DNA of 7,876 bases from assembly GCA_021772355.1 (NCBI GenBank), contig JAJFMB010000325.1, forward strand, positions 1 through 7,876, read 5' to 3'. The position numbers were made by a program, and so were the translations under genes. Below, piece after piece: positions 1-5,957 of the stretch; positions within the stretch are counted from its first letter, which is position 1; every line of letters begins with the position of its first letter. Below the pieces are notes generated by a model, which worked only from the letters and a program-made list of their open reading frames with translations, made no database searches and was not told where the DNA came from. Source of the DNA: Chlamydiota bacterium. Its GTDB lineage: Bacteria > Chlamydiota > Chlamydiia > Chlamydiales > JAJFMB01.

Positions 1-1812
1 AACTGTTTTGCGATAATAGCTCGAGCGATCAAAACCCTGAGCTGCAAACCCAACACCACATAATTTGTTGGGTGAGCGGTTGTGATAACGCCACAAACCA
101 CCAGCCTCACCATTGAAGCTATGAAATCCTTCTCCTGGTGATGTTTCCCAAGCACGTGTACCAGCTGTTCTTCGAACTTCAATTACTCCAGGAAGATCAT
201 TGTGAAAAGCTATTCTCCAGTAAAACCCATTGCCACCCATATACATAAGCCTACCACCGTGATGAATGTACTCTTCAATTGCCTGGAGCATTTTGGTGGA
301 ATAGTATTCTGGGTGTGTTGTAGTCATAATCACACTGTAATCTTCTATCTCACTGCACCCCTTTTTCTCTAGATCCTCATCTGTGATGATGTCGTACTCG
401 AAATCTTTGGCTTCTAACCAGTCTGTAATATGAGTGTCAGCATTGAATTGCCATAAAAAAGATGATCCCCCACCTATGCCAAATAGTCGCTTTGGTCGCA
501 TGTTAAGAATAGGGCGCAGGCGTGATGAATAGTGAACTCCACTTCCGTCTGAATGTACATCGTAAAGAGAGTTGCCATATTCTCGGTGCTCTTTTAAAAA
601 TAGTTGGTATGGATTAATTTGTATCGCCCTTTGACAAATAAGTTCTCCGATTGGAGGGTCGATCATGATATGTTCATTGGCATAAGCCATATAGGTAGCT
701 GTGGGAAAAAGAAGGGCTATTTTCTTTCTTGGTTGACTTTTTCCAGGGCGGACAACAAATGGAAGGTATTCGTCCTGATCAGAAACTCTTAACCTAATCG
801 CATAGAGGCCACTTTTCAATATTTCGGGTACTGTGAGGGTAAAATCAACTTCCCACTGGGCGTCATATACATCGTCATCATGAAAGTGAATAGCAGAATA
901 ATGTTCTGGACTAGTTACCCAAGAAGTTTGTTCTCCAGTGTATTTGTAACCAGTAACCCCTCTTGTCGGTAAGTTTTCCAAAACTCCATGGAGTTGAAGC
1001 CTTCCTATGTCTTTTATGTAGTTTGTTGGTATTTCTTGAGAAAAATCCCATTTCACCCACTCTTTGCCTAACTTATCGTTTGTTTTTATCTGATTTGGCA
1101 TAGACTCAAGCTTAACTAAGGCTGGGCTATCAATTTTTCCATTCCAGGTGTCCCGAGCTATTGTTCTCTGTACGGTCTCACTCTCTAATCTTCCACCGAT
1201 AATCATCTTCCTGAAAGGAAAACTACATGTATTTTCTGATTGGGCTGAAACTTCTTGGGAAAGGTGCTTGTGGTACTTGTCCAGGGTCTGCAGGATAAGA
1301 AAATACCTGTTTTGACAAAATCCGCAGATAATGCGGTACCAAACATGGCTAATCAAAGGATTTGTTGTTTTTAGCTCAATCGAATTAGATCCCGTTCCAA
1401 ATTTAGCTTCGAGAATTGCGCTTGGAGTTGATTTTAGGTAAAAACCTTGATTTTTTTCGGGACTGAAAAAATCAAAAATATATTGTGTTCCTTTACCCGG
1501 CAGTGTCGGGTATATATAGGATTCAAAACAGAATCCATCTGCTATCTTAGATAAGACTGAATGCTTTTCTTTAGGAAGAGAGACTATTGCACAAGATCCT
1601 GCATGAATTGTTTGTGTTCTCCCTTTGTAGCTACCATTAATTCCTACATCTACTTCCTCATCTTTTAAGCCTGGTCCTTCAGGGTTTATATCACCACAAC
1701 GAATTTTAATTAGTTGAGCTTGATAACTTGGCTCTTCGCAATGAACAAAGAATTTAATATCTTCACCAGGGAGAACGCTTATTTGATCACTATATCCTGT
1801 GACTTTCAACAT
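1..1812 (-). CDS. dmfA2: N,N-dimethylformamidase-like large (beta) subunit, 3' end cut off by window edge
   Basis: The minus strand is open from the start codon to position 1 without a stop, giving 604 codons. The known family has about 760 residues, so roughly 150 C-terminal residues are missing. In DMF-degrading bacteria this catalytic subunit hydrolyses N,N-dimethylformamide to dimethylamine and formate. Residues about 70-235 look like a LamG/concanavalin-type sandwich, with HVWYR near 158 and WNGKID at 223-228. The catalytic region carries PTATYMAYANE (tyrosines 374 and 377), SLYDVHSDGSGV (Tyr417), THPEY (His500, Glu502) and GGNGFYWR (Asn528). As I recall, the Paracoccus enzyme binds one iron through two tyrosines and a glutamate (Tyr399, Tyr440, Glu521). 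Tyr417, Glu502 and Tyr374 or Tyr377 would be the equivalents. I prefer the ATG at 1812 (GGA 7 nt upstream, N-terminus MLKVTGYSD fits the family) over the ATG at 1824. It lies just downstream of the small-subunit gene, so translation is probably coupled. No signal peptide is seen, so it is probably cytosolic. The physiological substrate here is unknown. Confidence 0.88.
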   Translation of the reverse strand, partial: MLKVTGYSDQISVLPGEDIKFFVHCEEPSYQAQLIKIRCGDINPEGPGLKDEEVDVGINGSYKGRTQTIHAGSCAIVSLPKEKHSVLSKIADGFCFESYIYPTLPGKGTQYIFDFFSPEKNQGFYLKSTPSAILEAKFGTGSNSIELKTTNPLISHVWYRIICGFCQNRYFLILQTLDKYHKHLSQEVSAQSENTCSFPFRKMIIGGRLESETVQRTIARDTWNGKIDSPALVKLESMPNQIKTNDKLGKEWVKWDFSQEIPTNYIKDIGRLQLHGVLENLPTRGVTGYKYTGEQTSWVTSPEHYSAIHFHDDDVYDAQWEVDFTLTVPEILKSGLYAIRLRVSDQDEYLPFVVRPGKSQPRKKIALLFPTATYMAYANEHIMIDPPIGELICQRAIQINPYQLFLKEHREYGNSLYDVHSDGSGVHYSSRLRPILNMRPKRLFGIGGGSSFLWQFNADTHITDWLEAKDFEYDIITDEDLEKKGCSEIEDYSVIMTTTHPEYYSTKMLQAIEEYIHHGGRLMYMGGNGFYWRIAFHNDLPGVIEVRRTAGTRAWETSPGEGFHSFNGEAGGLWRYHNRSPNKLCGVGFAAQGFDRSSYYRKTV

Positions 1813-1829
1813 CGATATTTCCATTTGAT

Positions 1830-2138
1830 TTATAAATTTAAAGCCTTTTCCTTGTGATACACCCATCGTCTTTTAAAGATTTCTCTCTCAGCGTCTGCAA
1901 GGTTTGTGAATACAATGTCATGATGAATTTCTATCGGAAAATCTGGTCCATGAATAGTGATTAAGACCCATTCTTGATACTCTTTTGTGCAAAGCAATCC
2001 ATAGCGCAGCTCACCGCAACCCCTGAAAAGGTTCAGAACTCTCTGCAATCGTGGACTATGAGGTCCAAAAGGATTTTTCATAAACTCATCAAAAGTGCCT
2101 TTATCTTCTTCTTGAATTTTATATCGCGATACAAACAT
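1830..2138 (-). CDS. dmfA1: N,N-dimethylformamidase-like small (alpha) subunit
   Basis: This 102-residue protein resembles the small subunit of N,N-dimethylformamidase (about 130 residues in Alcaligenes and Paracoccus), which packs against the large subunit and has no known fold relatives elsewhere. The diagnostic stretch is NPFGPHSPRLQRVLNLFRG, followed by ELRYGLLCTKEYQEW and a C-terminal AEREIFKRRWVYHKE. The family core reads NPFG, then SPxLQRVxNxFR, then a Tyr-rich strand and a basic C-terminal helix. The frame can be extended to a TTG at 2162. I prefer the ATG at 2138 because AAAGGA lies 6 nt upstream, whereas the TTG has no well-spaced ribosome site. The stop is 17 bp before the preferred start of the large-subunit gene (5 bp before its first ATG), so the two form an operon. 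The protein is shorter than characterised small subunits, mainly at the N-terminus. The presence of both subunits in the usual order strengthens both calls. Confidence 0.82.
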   Translation of the reverse strand: MFVSRYKIQEEDKGTFDEFMKNPFGPHSPRLQRVLNLFRGCGELRYGLLCTKEYQEWVLITIHGPDFPIEIHHDIVFTNLADAEREIFKRRWVYHKEKALNL

Positions 2139-2144
2139 GGCAGG

Positions 2145-2150
2145 TCCTTT
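2145..2150 (-). promoter_or_regulatory. Ribosome binding site that decides the small-subunit start
   Basis: On the minus strand AAAGGA is followed by six bases and then the ATG at 2138. This is a normal Shine-Dalgarno arrangement and argues against the upstream TTG at 2162, which would add eight residues (Asn-His-Ser-Lys-Gly-Pro-Ala after the initiator) not expected of the family. Confidence 0.6.
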
Positions 2151-2194
2151 ACTATGATTCAACCTATTATTAGGACGCTATAAGGACTCTGATC

Positions 2195-2245
2195 GCTGCA
2201 GTTTTTCTCTGGGATAAGATCGAAGATTCAGAAAAATCCTGCAGC
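2195..2245. repeat. Imperfect inverted repeat upstream of the amidase operon
   Basis: GCTGCAGTTTTTCT (2195-2208) faces AGAAAAA (2230-2236) and CTGCAGC (2239-2245). The arms pair over 14 positions with a two-base bulge (2237-2238) and enclose a 21-base loop. It sits about 57-107 bp upstream of the small-subunit start. No T-run follows on either strand, so it does not look like an intrinsic terminator. It could be an operator or a leader hairpin. No convincing -35/-10 pair was found in 2139-2358; the nearest AT-rich candidate is TAATAA at about 2166-2171 on the minus strand, with no good -35. Confidence 0.45.
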
Positions 2246-2287
2246 TCCAGCGTCTGTTTCAAGTCCTTGTACGCTTCCTTTTAGGAT

Positions 2288-2324
2288 AAAAAATATACTA
2301 ATTTAACACCATCTTTCAGATGGT
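2288..2324 (-). terminator. Possible weak terminator after uvrC
   Basis: ACCATCT (2308-2314) and AGATGGT (2318-2324) form a perfect 7-bp stem with a 3-base loop, about 35 bp past the uvrC stop. On the minus strand a run of six T lies only at 2293-2288, about 14 bases after the stem, so this is not a textbook intrinsic terminator. It could end or attenuate uvrC transcription before the amidase genes. If it does not work, uvrC and the amidase pair would share a transcript. Confidence 0.35.
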
Positions 2325-2358
2325 CTATAAATCTTGTGTTTTTTACTCACAGCGCCGG

Positions 2359-4194
2359 TTAGCAGTTTGGGAATACGGAAAAATGTTTGAAGATGTCTTG
2401 TGCATTTTTTTCTGTGATTCCTTTGACGCAGCACAGTTGTTCTTGTGTGGCTTCTTTAATTTTTTTGAGGCTGCCGAAATGCTTTAATAGGGCTTTTTTC
2501 TTTGCGGGGCCAATACCGGGAATGGCATCTAGCTCACTTTGCAGGATTGTCTTAGAGCGTTTATTGCGATGGTAGGTGATGGCGAATCGATGCGCTTCAT
2601 CGCGAATGTGTTGTAACAAAAACAGGAGGGGAGAGGTGCGCCTTAATCTGATAGGGTCTTTGATGTTAGGTAAAAAGACTTGTTCTGCTGTCATTCCACG
2701 ATCATGACGCCCCTGCTCTTTTGCTACGCCGATCACATCAATGGAAATGATATTAAGTTCCTTCATAACCTTAAGTGCTATATTGAGATGACCCTTTCCT
2801 CCATCAATGACCAATAGGTCCGGTAGGTCATTTTCTTCTTTGCCGCGTTGGTAACGGCGGGTGAGGACTTCATACATTGTGGCGTAGTCATCAGGTGTTT
2901 CAACAGTTTTAACTTTGTATTTGCGGTAGCGGTTTTTGTCTGGCTGGCCATCGGTGAAGGCTATCATAGCGGAGACGGGGTTAGTTCCGGAGATATTGGA
3001 GTTATCGAAGCACTCGATCCGTTTGGGATACTGGGTGAGATGAAACTTCTCTTGCAGCTGCAAAAGAGTGCGTTCGCGGATCGCTTGTTCATCTTTTTCC
3101 TGTTTGAATGTTGATTCTGCATTAGTCAAAGCCATTTCCACTAAGGATTTCTTGCTGCCTCTTTGGGGGGTGAGCACGGCGATTTTATAAGGGCTGTCAG
3201 TGGAGAGAATGTCGGAAATTATTGACTCGTCTTCAAGGGGAATCGGAAGGAGAATTTCATGAGGGAGAGCTGTTGCATTTTCGTATTGTTGCAGTAAAAA
3301 TGTTTTGTAAACTTCATCGTCATCCTGGGTCATATTAATGAAGTTATAATGATACGAACCAATCAACTGACCATTGCGGAGAATCAGCTGACTCAATGTG
3401 ACCTCTTCGCCCTCTCTATAGAGTGCGATGCAATCGATATTACCCCCTAAAGGCTTATCTACATGCTGCTGCTCCAGAGTCTTTTCAATATGCTGGATGA
3501 TTTTATAAATCTCTTCCGCCTTTTCAAATTCTAACTCATCGGAGTGGTTTTGCATTTGGGCACGCAGTGTTTTAATGACATCTTTGTTTTGTCCACGCAA
3601 AAATTTGATGGCATTCGCTACCTGTTCTTCGTACTCATCTTTACTGCAGTAGTCGACGCAGGGAGCGATGCAGCGCTTCATGTCGTACAAGATGCATGGA
3701 CGTGTACGTCTTTGCAGCTCTTGGTCAGAACATTGTCTCAATGGAAAAAGCTTATGGATCAGGTCTAATGTGGTGCGTGCGGCAAATGCGCTAGTGTACG
3801 GGCCAAAGTAAAGGCCGTCGGCTTTTGGCTTCCCTCGGTACCGTACGAGTTGCACCATAGGCCATCGATGTTTGTTGTTGACCTTTAGAGCGATATAAGT
3901 TTTGTCGTCTTTGAACAAAACATTGTAGGAAGGTCTGTGCTTTTTGATAAGGTTGTTTTCAAGGAGCAGCGCTTCTTTTTCAGAACGAACCACGATCGTC
4001 TCAATGCTATCCACTTTTGCGGTCAAAAAGGGAATCATTTCACGACTATCGCCCTTTTTTGCAAAGTACTGCTTCACTCGTTGGCGTAAATTCTTTGCCT
4101 TGCCGATATAGAGGATTGTCCCTGTGCGGTTGCGCATCAGGTAAACGCCGGGCTTAGTGGGGAATTTATCTAGCTGTTTTGGATCAAAAGGCAT
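2359..4194 (-). CDS. uvrC: UvrABC excinuclease subunit C
   Basis: UvrC makes the two incisions flanking a lesion that UvrA and UvrB have marked, in cytosolic nucleotide excision repair. The protein has 611 residues, matching the usual length (610 in E. coli). An N-terminal GIY-YIG nuclease covers about 13-92, with GVYLM (Tyr18), YIGKAKNLRQR (Tyr29, Arg39) and Glu74, for the 3' incision. Four cysteines (155, 167, 175, 179) match the spacing of the iron-sulphur ligands described in E. coli UvrC. A UVR motif for UvrB contact lies at about 205-240. The RNase H-like 5' nuclease carries the Asp-Asp-His set: Asp397 in FDNSN, Asp464 in VIDGGKGH and His535 in EAHRFA. A double helix-hairpin-helix ends the protein (about 555-605). 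All key residues are present, so it should be active. No clear Shine-Dalgarno precedes the ATG. Minus-strand TAAGCT (4206-4201, preceded by TGC like an extended -10) lies six bases before the ATG, so a leaderless start is possible but weakly supported. It is divergent from the Fic gene. Confidence 0.98.
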   Translation of the reverse strand: MPFDPKQLDKFPTKPGVYLMRNRTGTILYIGKAKNLRQRVKQYFAKKGDSREMIPFLTAKVDSIETIVVRSEKEALLLENNLIKKHRPSYNVLFKDDKTYIALKVNNKHRWPMVQLVRYRGKPKADGLYFGPYTSAFAARTTLDLIHKLFPLRQCSDQELQRRTRPCILYDMKRCIAPCVDYCSKDEYEEQVANAIKFLRGQNKDVIKTLRAQMQNHSDELEFEKAEEIYKIIQHIEKTLEQQHVDKPLGGNIDCIALYREGEEVTLSQLILRNGQLIGSYHYNFINMTQDDDEVYKTFLLQQYENATALPHEILLPIPLEDESIISDILSTDSPYKIAVLTPQRGSKKSLVEMALTNAESTFKQEKDEQAIRERTLLQLQEKFHLTQYPKRIECFDNSNISGTNPVSAMIAFTDGQPDKNRYRKYKVKTVETPDDYATMYEVLTRRYQRGKEENDLPDLLVIDGGKGHLNIALKVMKELNIISIDVIGVAKEQGRHDRGMTAEQVFLPNIKDPIRLRRTSPLLFLLQHIRDEAHRFAITYHRNKRSKTILQSELDAIPGIGPAKKKALLKHFGSLKKIKEATQEQLCCVKGITEKNAQDIFKHFSVFPNC

Positions 4195-4223
4195 GGAGCA
4201 AGCTTAGCAAGAATGAGGATTTG

Positions 4224-4252
4224 TGAGCTATAGAATGTGATTCTATAGCTCA
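4224..4252. promoter_or_regulatory. Perfect 13-bp palindrome between uvrC and fic (candidate operator)
   Basis: TGAGCTATAGAAT (4224-4236) and ATTCTATAGCTCA (4240-4252) are exact reverse complements separated by GTG. It lies 30 bp from the uvrC start and 72 bp from the fic start. No T-run follows on either strand, which disfavours a terminator. The half-site TCTATAGCTCATG recurs exactly at 4315-4327 over the fic start codon, which suggests a bound protein. The winged-helix C-terminus of the adjacent Fic protein is the obvious candidate (inference). Confidence 0.65.
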
Positions 4253-4266
4253 TGATTCAATGAATG

Positions 4267-4295
4267 TTGCTCTATAAATCAAAATTTGATAGTAT
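4267..4295 (+). promoter_or_regulatory. Candidate fic promoter
   Basis: TTGCTC (4267-4272) and TAGTAT (4290-4295) are 17 bp apart, with 3/6 and 4/6 matches to the sigma-70 consensus. Transcription would start near 4302, inside the left arm of the second palindrome. A protein bound to that palindrome would then block initiation. The match is modest and the assignment is tentative. Confidence 0.35.
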
Positions 4296-4326
4296 ATGAG
4301 TTATAGAGAAGGAGTCTATAGCTCAT
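4296..4326 (+). promoter_or_regulatory. Second palindrome holding the fic ribosome site and start codon
   Basis: ATGAGTTATAGA (4296-4307) and TCTATAGCTCAT (4315-4326) form 12-bp arms with one mismatch that is a G-U pair in RNA. The 7-base loop GAAGGAG is the Shine-Dalgarno sequence of the Fic gene, and the right arm runs into its ATG at 4325. The arms are variants of the perfect palindrome at 4224-4252. It can be read as a second operator copy, as an mRNA hairpin that presents the ribosome site while pairing the start codon, or as both. Confidence 0.6.
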
Positions 4327-5413
4327 GGTTTGGAACTGGCAATTGCCGAATTGGCCACATTTTACATATGATTCGTCAGTATTGAGATCGCTTGAAAAAG
4401 AATTTTTTCAAGGTTCCGGAGGTGTCTTTGCTATTTTGAGACATCTGTCTGACGAAAAAAAGAGGCAATTTATCGTTGATATTCTTTGTACAGAGGGGTT
4501 AAACAGTGCCGAGATTGAGGGGGAAATCTTAGAAAGAGAAAGTTTGCAGTCTTCAATACAGCGCCATTTTGGCCTTCCAAATGATGAGCTGGTTGTTAAG
4601 CCCAAGGAACAGGGAATGGGGGAGTTGATGTGGTCAATGTATAACACTTATGATCACACCCTTACACATGAGATGCTACACGAATGGCACAAAGCACTTA
4701 TGCAAAGTGATTCAAGAATAGAGAATATTGGGTGTTATCGGACCCATGAAGACCCTATGCAGATTATTTCGGGAAGATATGATAGAAGGACGGTCTTTTT
4801 TGAAGCTCCTCCCTCGTCTAGGGTGCACCAAGAAATGACTAAGTTTATTAAGTGGTTTAACGAATCAAAAGAGAGTGAATCGGCTTTGGTTAGAGCAGGA
4901 ATTGCACATGTGTATTTCGAAAGCATCCATCCTTTTGAAGATGGAAATGGTCGGATTGGCAGAGCTCTAGTTGAAAAGGCTCTTTCTCAGAGTCTGGGAC
5001 AACCGACGCTGGTTGCCATATCTCAAACGATAACTAAAAAGAAAAAAGACTATTATGCTGCGTTGGCATCATGCAACAAATCATTAGAGGTTGATCGGTG
5101 GTTAACGTATTTTTCTCAGGTCATTGTACAATCTCAAGCAGAATCCCTTGCCTTAATCAATTTTTTGATGGGCAAATCTAAAATGATGAATCGTTTAAAA
5201 GGTGAGATCAACGAACGACAAGAAAAAGTATTGATAAGAATGTTTTCCGAAGGCCTCAGAGGTTTTTCTGGAGGCTTAAGTGCTGAAAATTACCTCGCCA
5301 TCACAAAGACTTCTAGGGCAACGGCATCTCGCGATTTAGCCGACTTGGTTAAGAAAAAAGCTCTTTATAAAACGGGTCAGCTGCGCCACACACGCTATTG
5401 GTTAAATTTCTAG
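4325..5413 (+). CDS. Fic family protein (DUF4172-like N-terminus, class II, C-terminal winged helix)
   Basis: Fic proteins transfer AMP, or less often another nucleotide moiety, from a nucleotide to a hydroxyl side chain of a target protein. The 362 residues begin with a Trp-rich WNWQLPNWPHFTY segment like DUF4172. SAEIEG (Ser61-Gly66) fits the [S/T]xxxE[G/N] inhibitory motif ahead of the Fic core, which marks class II; Glu65 would block ATP placement. The full active-site loop HPFEDGNGRIGR (202-213) has the catalytic His202 and the phosphate-binding arginines, so the enzyme should be competent. Residues about 295-362 resemble a winged helix (NYLAITKTSRATASRDLADL at 322-341, then a basic wing), suggesting DNA binding. 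AAGGAG stands 10 bases before the ATG inside a hairpin loop. No separate antitoxin gene adjoins it, as expected for self-inhibited Fic. The two upstream palindromes suggest autoregulation (inference). It converges on the next gene with 2 bp between stops. The target is unknown. Confidence 0.93.
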   Translation: MVWNWQLPNWPHFTYDSSVLRSLEKEFFQGSGGVFAILRHLSDEKKRQFIVDILCTEGLNSAEIEGEILERESLQSSIQRHFGLPNDELVVKPKEQGMGELMWSMYNTYDHTLTHEMLHEWHKALMQSDSRIENIGCYRTHEDPMQIISGRYDRRTVFFEAPPSSRVHQEMTKFIKWFNESKESESALVRAGIAHVYFESIHPFEDGNGRIGRALVEKALSQSLGQPTLVAISQTITKKKKDYYAALASCNKSLEVDRWLTYFSQVIVQSQAESLALINFLMGKSKMMNRLKGEINERQEKVLIRMFSEGLRGFSGGLSAENYLAITKTSRATASRDLADLVKKKALYKTGQLRHTRYWLNF

Positions 5414-5415
5414 CA

Positions 5416-5847
5416 CTAGGCTGCGTACTTGTTGAACTGGTCTAGAAAACGCTCTTTAAGGGCTTGCCAAAACTTCCGTTTCCGTTTTTCGGCGCGTTCA
5501 GTAGCGATTTCATTTTTCATTCTTTCTGCTGAGGCCTTGACCCATTTAAGATAAAGGCTATCATTTGAGAAAAGATATGAGCAGTTATGGGGACTATCTT
5601 TACTGGCTGAAAAAGAGTTTTTTTGGACCGTCGTGCGATGATGGTCTTCCTCCATATGATAAAATTGTTGTTTGGCGACCTCTTGAACGGGCTGCTCTTT
5701 TTCGACTGGTGTGACACGTATTTGTGTTAAGGTTCTGCCAAGTTGCTGCTCAGGTGCAACAGTGCTGTCAGTTTTCTCATTCAGAGGAATTACTTTTTCC
5801 CTTTTAAGCTTTTTATCACCTGTAGGACCTTCGATATTTGACGCCAT
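5416..5847 (-). CDS. Hypothetical charged protein, 143 residues
   Basis: I do not recognise this protein. It looks like a real gene: the ATG is preceded by GGAGG 7-8 bases upstream, and a strong promoter lies just behind (5867-5896). The first 90 residues are polar and look largely disordered (many Lys, Glu, Gln, Thr). A short Tyr-Leu-rich stretch (CSYLFSNDSLYLKWVK) follows, and the C-terminus from about 105 is a strongly basic, probably helical tail (ERAEKRKRKFWQALKERF). There is no signal peptide or membrane segment. In a chlamydial setting, a small soluble charged protein with a disordered N-terminus could be a type III secretion substrate or a nucleic-acid-binding protein, but nothing in the sequence proves either. 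Its stop is 2 bp from the stop of the convergent Fic gene. Confidence 0.75.
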   Translation of the reverse strand: MASNIEGPTGDKKLKREKVIPLNEKTDSTVAPEQQLGRTLTQIRVTPVEKEQPVQEVAKQQFYHMEEDHHRTTVQKNSFSASKDSPHNCSYLFSNDSLYLKWVKASAERMKNEIATERAEKRKRKFWQALKERFLDQFNKYAA

Positions 5848-5866
5848 GACACTACCTCCATTAACT

Positions 5867-5896
5867 ATTATAATCTATTCTTTAAAATGCAGTCAA
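5867..5896 (-). promoter_or_regulatory. Sigma-70 promoter for the 143-residue protein gene
   Basis: On the minus strand TTGACT (5896-5891) and a perfect TATAAT (5872-5867) are 18 bp apart. Transcription would start near 5860, about 13 bases before the ATG at 5847 and just ahead of the GGAGG. This is one of the two best promoter matches in the window. Confidence 0.7.
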
Positions 5897-5903
5897 ATTC
5901 TAC

Positions 5904-5931
5904 TTGACAAACGATTTTCAATAGTTATCTT
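5904..5931 (+). promoter_or_regulatory. Promoter for the cytidine-deaminase-like gene
   Basis: A perfect -35, TTGACA (5904-5909), is followed 16 bp later by TATCTT (5926-5931, 4/6). The predicted start near 5938 leaves a leader of about 20 bases containing GAGGA before the ATG at 5958. Its -35 is only 7 bp from the -35 of the divergent promoter. Confidence 0.55.
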
Positions 5932-5957
5932 TGTACTACAAATAAATTTGAGGAAAT

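Noticed and set aside
604..792. Plus-strand frame of 62 residues
   Set aside because: It lies antisense inside the amidase large-subunit gene, which has clear family motifs, and it has no ribosome site.
2139..2162. TTG-initiated N-terminal extension of the small subunit
   Set aside because: The internal ATG at 2138 has a well-placed AAAGGA; the TTG has no properly spaced ribosome site.
1974..2183. Plus-strand frame of 69 residues
   Set aside because: It overlaps the amidase small-subunit gene antisense; the minus-strand protein matches a known family and this one does not.
2848..3114. Plus-strand hydrophobic frame of 88 residues, and similar frames at 2387-2575 and 3544-3768
   Set aside because: All are antisense to the intact uvrC gene and show no ribosome sites or family features.
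4278..4290. Short palindrome ATCAAA-A-TTTGAT
   Set aside because: Six-base AT-rich arms are expected by chance in such DNA, and the site lies within the candidate promoter spacer without relation to the larger palindromes.
5517..5717. Minus-strand frame of 66 residues overlapping the charged protein gene
   Set aside because: Same strand but another frame inside the 143-residue gene, which has the strong promoter and ribosome site.
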